DNA of 39,399 nt from Candidatus Aenigmatarchaeota archaeon (lineage in GTDB: Archaea; Aenigmatarchaeota; Aenigmatarchaeia; QMZP01; QMZT01), in assembly GCA_003663325.1 (NCBI GenBank), contig QMZT01000008.1, forward strand, positions 1-39,399, read 5' to 3'. The first letter of the stretch is position 1; every line of letters starts with the position of its first letter. The notes under the pieces were generated by a model, which was given only the letters and a program-made list of their open reading frames with translations, was not told the DNA's origin and ran no database searches. The translations under genes and the position numbers were made by a program. Shown one piece after another: positions 32,158 to 39,399 of the stretch.

Positions 32158-32160
32158 ATA
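32152..32160 (+). promoter_or_regulatory. TATA box of the tRNA-His gene
   Basis: TTATAAATA overlaps the stop codon of the preceding gene and is centred 34 bases before the first tRNA base, which fits a short 5' leader that RNase P would remove. Confidence 0.45.
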
Positions 32161-32189
32161 TTTGCTCTTCATACAAATAATATGGTCAT

Positions 32190-32264
32190 GGCCGCAGTGG
32201 TGTAGCTTGGTTAGCATGGGGGCCTGTGGAGCCCTCGGCCCGAGTTCAAATCTCGGCTGCGGCC
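32190..32264 (+). tRNA. tRNA-His (anticodon GTG)
   Basis: A full cloverleaf can be drawn. The acceptor stem is GCCGCAG (32191-32197) with CTGCGGC (32257-32263), the anticodon stem GGGGC/GCCCT (32219-32223, 32231-32235) closes the loop CTGTGGA with anticodon GTG at 32226-32228, and the T arm is CCGAG-TTCAAAT-CTCGG (32240-32256). The base before the stem is G (32190) and faces discriminator C (32264), the encoded G-1:C73 pair that marks tRNA-His for its synthetase. No CCA is encoded and no intron is seen. Confidence 0.95.
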
Positions 32265-32284
32265 CGCCTTATTTTGTTCAAGAC

Positions 32285-32372
32285 AGGATTATAAAATTGG
32301 GTTAACAAATTTCACATGTCTACCCGTTAGGCGATCCCATAAGGGAGTAACCTCTCTATCTGGGATACCACA
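32285..32372 (+). ncRNA. Structured spacer between tRNA-His and ileS, possible small RNA
   Basis: There is no protein gene between 32265 and 32459. A TATA-like TTATAAAAT (32289-32297) predicts a start near 32319. Soon after, ATCCCA (32334-32339) pairs with TGGGAT (32361-32366), and AGGGAG (32342-32347) pairs with CTCTCT (32352-32357, one G-T pair) around the loop TAAC. The stem is thus 12 pairs with a small internal loop, followed by ACCACA. This could be a small RNA, a leader element of ileS or a hairpin ending the tRNA transcript. No C/D box is seen. Confidence 0.35.
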
Positions 32373-32459
32373 CATATCTGCAGCCATTCCCAAGTGCTTC
32401 AGAGAATATAATTTTAAATTTATATTATCCTTTAACATATTAACATTAATATCGCATTA

Positions 32460-35456
32460 GTGAGATTTATGATGAGATATGATCCTCATAAAGTAGAAGA
32501 GGAGATTTTAGAGTTTTGGGAAAAGAATAAAATACCAGAGGAAATAGTTAAGTTCGATCCAAAAAAGAAAAAATTTTATTTACTTGATGGACCACCGTAT
32601 GTTAATGGAGTCCCTCACGTTGGTCACGTTAAGACTACAACAACAAAGGATATAATAAGCAAGCTTAAGACTATGCAGGGTTATGCTGTATGGTACCAGC
32701 CTGGTTTTGATACACACGGCTTACCAATAGAAAATGTTGTTGAAAAAAAGCTCGGGATAAAATCTAAGAAAGATATAGAAAGGCATGTAGGTGTTGAAAG
32801 GTTCATGGAAGAATGCAAGAAGCTTGCGGAAGGAAATGAAAAGGTATGGCTAAGGATATACAAAAGATTGGGGGCATGGAGAGGTTGGCTTAAGCCGTAC
32901 ATGACATTTAAGCGTTACTATCTGGAATCTGCATGGTGGACGATTAAAAGGGTTTACGAAAACGGTATGCTTGTGCTAGGTGAAAAGCCTGTCTTTTGGT
33001 GCCCGCACTGTGAAACAACCCTTGCTGGTTATGAGGTTACAGACAGCTATGCCGAGGTTGAGGATTATTCCATATACGTTAAATTCCCAATAGAAGGAAG
33101 AAAGAATGAGTATATACTCATATGGACCACAACACCATGGACATTGCCAGCAAATGTTGCAATAGCTGTACATCCTGAAGAGAGCTATGTTAAAGTAAGG
33201 GTTGGAAAGGACATACTTATAATGGCTGAAAAGAGATTGGAAAGTGTAGTAAATGAGACCAAAATAGAGGAATATGAAGTGATTGAGAAGATGAAAGGAA
33301 GGGAGTTAGCGGGCATGCGCTACAAACCCGTACTTGATATACCTATACAAAAGGATCTTGAAAAAGAAAAAAATGCACACAAGGTTATTCTCTCTCTACC
33401 ACTTTTTAAGAAAGGTGTTTCATCTAAGATCTTGGCAAAGAAAAAGGTAAAAATGCAAGAGGCCAGAGCAGAACATCTCGTTACAATGGATACAGGCTCG
33501 GGATGTGTTCATATCGCACCTGGACACGGTGAAGAGGATTATAAGCTTGGAGAACATTACAATCTACCTAAACCTTCGCCAGTTAATGAAGAGGGAAGAT
33601 TAAAAAGGGAGACGGGCAGCTTTAGTGGTATTTTTGTTAAAGATGCCAATATAAAAATTATAGAGTATTTAAAGAAGAAGGGTTTCCTTTTATGGTACGG
33701 GAAAATAAGGCATTCCTATCCGTTGTGCTGGAGATGTAAGACACCACTCATATACAGAATGAATAAACAATGGTTCTTTACCGTTGAAAAGATAAAGGAT
33801 AAAATGCTGGAAGAGAACGAAAACGTGAGATGGATGCCTGAATTTGCAAAGGATAGATTTAAAAATTGGCTAACCAATGCTATTGATTGGGCAATATCCG
33901 TTCAAAGATACTGGGGTATACCACTTCCTGTTTGGGTATGCAAGCAATGCAATAGCATAGAGGTCATAGGTTCTGTTAAAGAGTTGAAAGAAAAAGCAAT
34001 AAATGAGCTCCCAAGCGATATAGACTTGCATAAAAATGTGGTTGATAAAATAAGATTAAAATGCAGGAAGTGCGGCAGCTGTATGGAAAGGGTAAAGGAT
34101 ACAATGAATGTATGGTTTGATTCAGGCATAGCTCCATGGGCAAGTCTTGGTTACCCCTTTCGCAATAAAGAACTATTTGAAAAATTGTGGCCCGTAGATT
34201 TTATTTCCGAATCTCAGGACCAGATAAGGGGTTGGTTCTACTCGCTAATGTTTATGGGTGTCGCTACCTTTAATGAAAAGCCCTATAAAGCTGTGGGCAT
34301 GACTGGCTGGACATTAGATGAGAGAGGAGAAAAGATGAGTAAAAGTTTAGGGAATGTTATATATGCAGAGGATGCAATAAATAACCTTGGTTCCGATTTA
34401 TTAAGATTTTATTATTGCTGGAGTAACGCACCTTGGGATACCCAAAACTTTAGTTTAAGGGTCGCAAAGGAGCTTAGAAGGGTATTAGATGTGCTTTGGA
34501 ACGCCAGCATGTTCATTATTAACTATTCAAACTTGGGTATTGTCAACGAAAAAATAAACCTTTCAGAAATGAAAATAGAAGATAAATGGGTAATCTCAAG
34601 GGTTAATACATTAATTAAAAGCGCTAGCGACAATTTCGAAAATTTTAGATTGCATTATGCCGGAAGAGAAATAGGAGACTTCATACTCAATGATTTCTCT
34701 AGATGGTACATAAAAATAATAAGAGACAGGATGTCGCACTGGTACAAGGGGGAAGATAAAAAGTATGCAATGTTTACCTTATTTTACGTTATGGAAAAGA
34801 TCCTTAGATTGCTTGCACCAATAACACCTTTCATAACAGAAAAGATATACCAAATGATATTTAAGATGAAAGAAAATGCTCCAAGATCTGTTCACCTCTC
34901 TTCATGGCCAAAATATGACAAGGGATTAATTAATAAAAGATTGGAAGAGGATATGGAGATAGTCAAGGGGATTGTGGAAGGTATCAATTCGTTGAGACAG
35001 ATAAAAGGTGTAAAGCTTAGATGGCCTGTCTCTTGTTTGTATGTAAAGGCAAAGGATGTGCGCTTAAAGGCTGTAATTAAGAACTTTGAAGATATAATAA
35101 AAAGCCTGGGCAATGTTAAGGATATTTCAATTCTTGATAAATTGCCGAGTGATGTAAAGAAGGAATTGGAGTATTGTGATATATGCATAGGCAGTGTTGT
35201 AAAGGATGAGGCAATGGTAAGGGAGCTTACAAGGAAGATACAAGTATTGAGAAAGGAAGCTGGCTTAAAGGTTTGGGAAAGGATAAGGCTTTACCTGCAC
35301 AGCACACCGGATGGTATAGAGATAATTAAGAGGTATGAGGAAAGAATAAAAAATAATGTGGGTGCTGATGAAGTAATAATAAAGAAACAAAAAAAGATCA
35401 AGGGGAGACTGGAGTTTGAAAATAAGAGCATAGACATATATTTTGAGAAGGTATAA
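32460..35456 (+). CDS. ileS: Isoleucyl-tRNA synthetase
   Basis: Charges tRNA-Ile with isoleucine. The 998-residue length, the HVGH form of the HIGH motif (53-56) after GPPYVNGVP, the editing domain with TTTPWTLPAN, and KMSKS (625-629, in DERGEKMSKSLGN) identify a class I synthetase. NVWFDSGIAPWASLG and WFYSLMF are typical of IleRS. Zinc-like cysteine pairs appear in WCPHCE, CWRCK, VCKQC and CRKCGSC. The frame opens with GTG at 32460; the ATG at 32469 or 32472 is equally possible and starts closer to the usual YDPHKVEEEILEFW. A small membrane-protein gene follows after one base. Confidence 0.96.
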   Translation: MRFMMRYDPHKVEEEILEFWEKNKIPEEIVKFDPKKKKFYLLDGPPYVNGVPHVGHVKTTTTKDIISKLKTMQGYAVWYQPGFDTHGLPIENVVEKKLGIKSKKDIERHVGVERFMEECKKLAEGNEKVWLRIYKRLGAWRGWLKPYMTFKRYYLESAWWTIKRVYENGMLVLGEKPVFWCPHCETTLAGYEVTDSYAEVEDYSIYVKFPIEGRKNEYILIWTTTPWTLPANVAIAVHPEESYVKVRVGKDILIMAEKRLESVVNETKIEEYEVIEKMKGRELAGMRYKPVLDIPIQKDLEKEKNAHKVILSLPLFKKGVSSKILAKKKVKMQEARAEHLVTMDTGSGCVHIAPGHGEEDYKLGEHYNLPKPSPVNEEGRLKRETGSFSGIFVKDANIKIIEYLKKKGFLLWYGKIRHSYPLCWRCKTPLIYRMNKQWFFTVEKIKDKMLEENENVRWMPEFAKDRFKNWLTNAIDWAISVQRYWGIPLPVWVCKQCNSIEVIGSVKELKEKAINELPSDIDLHKNVVDKIRLKCRKCGSCMERVKDTMNVWFDSGIAPWASLGYPFRNKELFEKLWPVDFISESQDQIRGWFYSLMFMGVATFNEKPYKAVGMTGWTLDERGEKMSKSLGNVIYAEDAINNLGSDLLRFYYCWSNAPWDTQNFSLRVAKELRRVLDVLWNASMFIINYSNLGIVNEKINLSEMKIEDKWVISRVNTLIKSASDNFENFRLHYAGREIGDFILNDFSRWYIKIIRDRMSHWYKGEDKKYAMFTLFYVMEKILRLLAPITPFITEKIYQMIFKMKENAPRSVHLSSWPKYDKGLINKRLEEDMEIVKGIVEGINSLRQIKGVKLRWPVSCLYVKAKDVRLKAVIKNFEDIIKSLGNVKDISILDKLPSDVKKELEYCDICIGSVVKDEAMVRELTRKIQVLRKEAGLKVWERIRLYLHSTPDGIEIIKRYEERIKNNVGADEVIIKKQKKIKGRLEFENKSIDIYFEKV

Positions 35457-35457
35457 C

Positions 35458-35682
35458 ATGATGAGCTATTTAGTCCCAATTCTAATCGCAGCTATTATTG
35501 TGGTTTTATCACATTTGGCTGTGGTGGATATTGTATTTGCTAAAATATGCGGCATTATATTCCTTGTTGTTGGATTCTTCCTCTCTTTTATGTTGCTTGA
35601 GGCAAGTGGCAAATTTAATATGTTTTATGTGAATTTAGGAATATGGTTAGTAATAATAGGGGCTATAGTTGTGCTAATTTAA
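35458..35682 (+). CDS. Small three-helix membrane protein
   Basis: A 74-residue protein started at the ATG at 35458, one base after the ileS stop; the frame is also open from 35443 within ileS but without a good start. Nearly all of it is hydrophobic: helices at about 4-22, 28-47 and 55-74, with a short polar loop (EASGKFN). No family is recognised. The position suggests co-transcription with ileS, with no obvious functional link. Confidence 0.65.
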   Translation: MMSYLVPILIAAIIVVLSHLAVVDIVFAKICGIIFLVVGFFLSFMLLEASGKFNMFYVNLGIWLVIIGAIVVLI

Positions 35683-35705
35683 AATATAAGGTGTAAAGAA
35701 TAATT

Positions 35706-36266
35706 ATGAAGGAGTTGCTAGAGCTTGCTAAGCATATAAAAAATAAGGAGCTTAGGGAAATGGTAGAGAATTTTATAAAAAAGCCTGAGCTTACGAATAA
35801 AAAGTTTAAATACAAGGCATCAAAGCTTGAGCTTGTGCCGGCATCCATAAATTGGCATCATTCTGAAGATTCTGGGCTCATTGAACACACAAAAAGTGTT
35901 ACAAAGATGTGTATTGCCGTGGCTGATGTAATAGAGAACGTTTATAATATCTATATTGATAGAGACTCTCTTGTTGCAGCGGCAATACTTCATGATATGG
36001 GAAAATTATGGGAGATAAAGAGAAAGGATAACACTTGGGTAGGCTCGAATATAAGCTTAGATCACACATTCCTTATTACCTCTGAACTTTATGCAAGGAA
36101 CTTTCCGGAGAGTGTTATACATATAATAGCTTCCCACTTTGGTACAGAAGGGCCAACACCGCCCCAAACTATAGAAGCCTTTATATTGCATTATATTGAT
36201 ACGCTTGATGCCGTTGTAGGAACAATATTACAGGATATGGATATAAGGAAGATATTATCTGTGTAG
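35706..36266 (+). CDS. HD-domain phosphohydrolase
   Basis: A 186-residue metal-dependent phosphohydrolase. The HD signature residues are H61 (SGLIEHT), H96-D97 (AAILHDMGK), H120 (SLDHTF), H144 (ASHFG) and D165 (HYIDTLDA), the order found in HD proteins of the YhaM/HDIG-like kind. Such enzymes cleave nucleotides, cyclic nucleotides or RNA; the substrate cannot be told. The N-terminal ~40 residues are charged helix (KELLELAKHIKNKELREM). A TATA-like AATTTAAAATATAAG (35677-35691) stands just before it, so it may have its own leaderless transcript. It converges with the minus-strand methyltransferase 10 bases away. Confidence 0.82.
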   Translation: MKELLELAKHIKNKELREMVENFIKKPELTNKKFKYKASKLELVPASINWHHSEDSGLIEHTKSVTKMCIAVADVIENVYNIYIDRDSLVAAAILHDMGKLWEIKRKDNTWVGSNISLDHTFLITSELYARNFPESVIHIIASHFGTEGPTPPQTIEAFILHYIDTLDAVVGTILQDMDIRKILSV

Positions 36267-36276
36267 CTTATGCTGA

Positions 36277-36990
36277 CTACCTTTTCATATAAAAAATAGC
36301 GAAGGTGTCATGCACCCATACATTATCCGCTTGGAATCCAGCTCTTTTTGCCAGGCTGAGTGTTTCCTCAATTGTTAATGGCCAATCATACTTTTCTTCT
36401 TTTTCGAAGCTTTCCCTTGCAAATTCTTCTTGTGCACCTTTTTCTAAAGCAAAATTTAGTCTATAATTGACAAAATAATTCTGAATATCTCTATTCTTGT
36501 ATCTAATTAAGTCACCCCAAACAAAAATTCCATCAAGCGTTAACCAATCTCTTATTTTTCTAACTAAACCCTCTTTCTCCTTATATGGGATATTATGAAG
36601 TACCAAATTTGAAAGAATTGCATCGTATTGCTCCTCTGGCTCAAATGTCAGTATATCTTGATTAACAATAATCACCCTGCCCTCATAGCTATTGTATTTT
36701 GCCAAATTTGATTCAAAAGCTTTGACCATTTCTGGGGATGCATCAATGCAGGTAATGTGTGAATTTGGTAGCTTTTGTAGAATGCATACCTCCACATTAC
36801 CAACTCCAGACCCAATATCTAGCATTTTTATCTCCTGCAAATCTTCTCTGGCAAAATTGGCAAAATTCATTTCTAATAAATCTGTAATTTGTTCTACCAT
36901 TTCATCATATCTTGGAACGAACCTTCTTACCTCTACTAGATACCTTTCAGCTATCGAGCCATAAAATTCTTGCGCAATTCTATTTTTCAT
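36277..36990 (-). CDS. Class I SAM-dependent methyltransferase
   Basis: A 237-residue protein when started at the ATG at 36990. The in-frame TTG at 37011 lies within A/T-rich promoter-like sequence (CCTATAAATAT) and is less likely. Motif I is MLDIGSGVGNVE (56-67), the acidic residue of the second strand is D83 (CIDASPEMV), and DAILSNLVLHNI gives the motif IV region. The later part (GIFVWGDLIRY; LSLAKRAGFQ) resembles small-molecule methyltransferases of the Methyltransf_25 kind. The substrate is unknown. The MetRS gene lies upstream on the same strand, its stop 39 bases before this ATG. Confidence 0.82.
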   Translation of the reverse strand: MKNRIAQEFYGSIAERYLVEVRRFVPRYDEMVEQITDLLEMNFANFAREDLQEIKMLDIGSGVGNVEVCILQKLPNSHITCIDASPEMVKAFESNLAKYNSYEGRVIIVNQDILTFEPEEQYDAILSNLVLHNIPYKEKEGLVRKIRDWLTLDGIFVWGDLIRYKNRDIQNYFVNYRLNFALEKGAQEEFARESFEKEEKYDWPLTIEETLSLAKRAGFQADNVWVHDTFAIFYMKR

Positions 36991-37029
36991 AATTCCATAT
37001 TTATAGGGCAAAACTAATTTAAAAGATGC

Positions 37030-39108
37030 CTATCTAACCCTTCCATCTATATTTTTGTCAGCAATTACAAATCCTTTAGCTGTTCTTAGTGGGAATCCCT
37101 TATAGAACACCTTTCCATTCTTTGATACAAGCTCGAGCTTTGAAAACTCTTTTATTGTTATTTCTCTTGCAGGTCTTGGAGCTATACCTTCTACATAAAC
37201 AGCTTCGCCAGCTTTACCTTTGGCTAAAAGTACACCCCAATCCTTTTCATTGCCAGCAGCAAGTACCATGCCCTCACTTTTTACACCTCTTATGTTTGCA
37301 TGCTTTAAGTTCGTAAGCACGACGATATGCTTTCCTAAAAGGTCACGCTTTCCATAATTTTGTTTTAGCCCAGCAACTATATTTCTTATCTCACCTCCAA
37401 TATCAACCCTAAGCACATAGAGCTTATTCGCATCTGGGTGATCAAATACCTCCCTAATCTTGCCAATTTTGAGCTCAAGCTTCATAAATGGATCGCTAAA
37501 TGCCAGCTTTTCTATCTTCTTCAGTATTATTTTCGGCTTGGCTATTTTATGATTTTTTAATCCAAAATTCAGGTCGCTCCAACTAAGCTGCTTAAGCCTT
37601 AGCTGGCTCTCTATTTGTGCTGAGAAGTTTGGCATTATGGGTTTAAGTAATATTACGAGATTCTTAACTATATTTGCAGCAATAGCGAGCACGGTAGCGC
37701 ATCTTTTTGTATCACTCTTCACAATTTTCCATGGCTCATTTTCTTGAAAATATTTATTGCCTGTAGCTGCTATCTCATTTATACATCTTACGACATTTTT
37801 TAAGTTGCATGTGCTGTAACTTTTCTCTGCTTCCTTTATAAGGGTTCTTATCTTGCTCATAACATTCTTGTCATCCCCATTAGGCATTATATCAAATATT
37901 TTTGAACCAAAATTATTGTTTATGAAGCTAAGTACCCTGTAAATAAAATTCGCTATATTGCTCACAAGTTCATTATTTATTTTTTCCTTAAACTCCTCAC
38001 TATTTAGATCTATGTCCCTTACAGATGGGCTTAAATAGCTTGAGTAATAATAACGAAGCAACTCTGGATTTAAGAATTTTAAATACTCTTCAACTGTTAC
38101 CAATGTTCCTCTAGACTTACTTAACTTGGCTCCATCTATAGTAAGAAATCCGTGAACAATTATATTTTTTGGAAGGTTAAAGCCAGTGCCCATAAGCATT
38201 GCGGGCCAAAAAAGAAAATGGAAGTATGCTATATCTTTACCTATAAAATGGATTATCTCGCTATCTTCAGCTTTCCAATAATCATCCACACTGCATCCCC
38301 TTCCTTTACAATAGTTTGCTGTGCTGGCAATATACCCAATAGGTGCATCCATCCAAACGTAAAAGTATTTACTATCTTCACCGGGAATCTTGAAGCCAAA
38401 GTAGGGTTTGTCGCGTGATATACACCAATCCTCTAAGCCAGAGTTTATCCATTCCAAAACGTAACTTTTTATATCTTCTTGTATATGCTTGTTCCTTATA
38501 AGCCATTCTCTAAGCTTATCTTCAAATGCACTAAGCTTAAAGAAATAGTGCTCAGAGTGCTTTATAGCTGGCTTATGTTTGCAAACGGCACACCTCATAT
38601 CCAACAGGTCTGTTGGCTTATAAGTTGCACCACATAGCTCGCACACATCTCCGTATTGGTCTTTTGCACCACATTTTGGACATGTACCTCTGACATATCT
38701 ATCTGGCAGAAACCTTTTACATTTTTCACAATAAAGCTGTTCCACACTTTTCTTATATATATACCCCTTATTTTTAAGAGTATTAAAGAACAACTCAACG
38801 TACTCTTTATTTTCCTTGCTATTTGTTGAATAATAGCTATCGAAGCTTATCCCAAATGCCTTAAAATCATGAAGATGTTTTTTATACCACATATTTACAA
38901 ACTCATCTGGGCTCATGCTGTGCTGTTTTGCATTTATCTCTATTGGCGTTCCATGGGTGTCGTCTGCGCAGCAATATATGACGTTCTCTTTCTTCAGTCT
39001 GAGAAATCTCACAAATATATCTGCCTCTATATACTCTATCATATGACCTAAATGAAGTGGACCATTTGCATATGGCAATGCAGCCGTAACCAATATCTTT
39101 TTACCCAT
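37030..39108 (-). CDS. metG: Methionyl-tRNA synthetase with fused C-terminal tRNA-binding domain
   Basis: Charges initiator and elongator tRNA-Met. A class I synthetase of 692 residues: HLGH (19-22) after LPYANGP, KLSKS (328-332) in DGAKLSKSRGT, and four CxxC zinc knuckles (C127/C130, C143/C146, C156/C159, C173/C176), the two-zinc form seen in many archaea. From about residue 542 an OB-fold tRNA-binding domain (EMAP/Trbp111 type) is fused: KIGKIREVFDHPDANKLYVL and IVAGLKQNY, GVKSEGMVLA. Many archaea encode this domain as a separate protein, so the fused form is a small lineage clue. A TATA-like box on the minus strand (about 39129-39142) is centred 27 bases before the ATG. Confidence 0.95.
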   Translation of the reverse strand: MGKKILVTAALPYANGPLHLGHMIEYIEADIFVRFLRLKKENVIYCCADDTHGTPIEINAKQHSMSPDEFVNMWYKKHLHDFKAFGISFDSYYSTNSKENKEYVELFFNTLKNKGYIYKKSVEQLYCEKCKRFLPDRYVRGTCPKCGAKDQYGDVCELCGATYKPTDLLDMRCAVCKHKPAIKHSEHYFFKLSAFEDKLREWLIRNKHIQEDIKSYVLEWINSGLEDWCISRDKPYFGFKIPGEDSKYFYVWMDAPIGYIASTANYCKGRGCSVDDYWKAEDSEIIHFIGKDIAYFHFLFWPAMLMGTGFNLPKNIIVHGFLTIDGAKLSKSRGTLVTVEEYLKFLNPELLRYYYSSYLSPSVRDIDLNSEEFKEKINNELVSNIANFIYRVLSFINNNFGSKIFDIMPNGDDKNVMSKIRTLIKEAEKSYSTCNLKNVVRCINEIAATGNKYFQENEPWKIVKSDTKRCATVLAIAANIVKNLVILLKPIMPNFSAQIESQLRLKQLSWSDLNFGLKNHKIAKPKIILKKIEKLAFSDPFMKLELKIGKIREVFDHPDANKLYVLRVDIGGEIRNIVAGLKQNYGKRDLLGKHIVVLTNLKHANIRGVKSEGMVLAAGNEKDWGVLLAKGKAGEAVYVEGIAPRPAREITIKEFSKLELVSKNGKVFYKGFPLRTAKGFVIADKNIDGRVR

Positions 39109-39399
39109 ATAAAAGGGTTGTGAATTACATTTAAAAAATTAAAAACTTAATGAATTTTGAAGGCCATTAGTTTTTCATCAATTAAAAAAGGCAAAGGTTC
39201 TCGGAAAGGTTTAACTAAAGATTATGAGCTCTGGTATATAGAAAACTAAGAAGCAACATAAAGAAATAACCAAATGAAGGCTTTGGGACAAAATTCCTAG
39301 CTGACCTTTACCCTAATAGCAAAAACATTGTGAAGTATTGTTATAACGAACAATGCCGATTCTATTCTGTCATCTCTTTTCTGCCTTATTATCCAACCA
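39109..39399 (+). other. Right-end spacer with weak coding-like remnants
   Basis: After the MetRS promoter I see no complete gene. On the plus strand one frame is open from 39276 to the window end and reads NEGFGTKFLADLYPNSKN followed by a cysteine-bearing tail (KYCYNEQCRFYS); it begins after a stop (TAA) and has no start codon. Just before it, in another frame, KKGKGSRKGLTKDYELWYIE (39185-39245) also looks protein-like. Together they suggest a decayed gene or one cut by the window edge; the family is not recognised. Confidence 0.3.

Noticed and set aside
32310-32350. Minus-strand tRNA gene near GGGATCGCCTAACGG
   Set aside because: Only the first half resembles a tRNA; no matching acceptor end or T arm follows within a normal distance, so it is at most a fragment.
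36991-37011. TTG start giving a longer minus-strand methyltransferase
   Set aside because: The extra codons coincide with an A/T promoter-like stretch (CCTATAAATAT) and the ATG at 36990 begins a typical N-terminus.
1-39399. CRISPR array, insertion sequence with transposase, or rRNA gene
   Set aside because: No regularly spaced direct repeats, no transposase motif set and no rRNA-like conserved stretches were noticed in the window.

Overview
The window reads as an archaeal chromosome segment. The evidence is an archaeal IleRS, a MetRS with four CxxC knuckles and a fused tRNA-binding domain, RtcB, a bifunctional phosphoglucose/phosphomannose isomerase, an Lhr-type helicase, class III (archaellin/pilin type) signal peptides, a tRNA-His without encoded CCA, and TATA boxes placed 22-30 bases before start codons (leaderless transcripts). 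Short intergenic gaps, small operons and many secreted proteins of unknown function would fit a reduced-genome lineage such as a DPANN archaeon, but I cannot place it from this sequence alone.

Region 1 (1-7.75 kb) is accessory in character. It holds the end of a DUF3160 protein, a small ORF coupled to a methyltransferase, a family-4-type uracil-DNA glycosylase coupled to an MBL-fold hydrolase, a secreted protein, a membrane-anchored winged-helix regulator, a membrane protein with a cysteine cluster, decayed gene remnants, and a second MBL-fold protein with a membrane anchor and extra domains. A duplicated module (end of the regulator, a palindrome, a promoter) occurs at 4.35-4.48 kb and again at 5.84-5.98 kb. 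Good Shine-Dalgarno sites and ATT-rich isoleucine codons set this part apart. Two large nested inverted repeats at 7556-7745 close it.

Region 2 (7.77-13.34 kb) is housekeeping: Lhr-like helicase and SIS-domain isomerase on the minus strand, and a divergent M48 membrane protease.

Region 3 (13.4-32.2 kb) looks like a cell-surface and pilus locus. It has a 2116-residue secreted modular protein translationally coupled to a membrane-anchored partner, two small pilin-like proteins, and further right a coiled-coil protein, a secretion ATPase with three CxxC pairs, a coupled secreted protein and a large GspF/TadC-type membrane protein. Inserted between are rtcB, a histone-deacetylase-family enzyme, an NtrC/PspF-type AAA+ ATPase (the most surprising gene, since archaea are not known to use sigma-54), a promoter-linked structured RNA candidate at 25918-25987, a small winged-helix protein and a fragmented gene.

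Region 4 (32.2-39.4 kb) has tRNA-His, a structured spacer, ileS, a small membrane protein, an HD-domain hydrolase, a methyltransferase and the MetRS gene.
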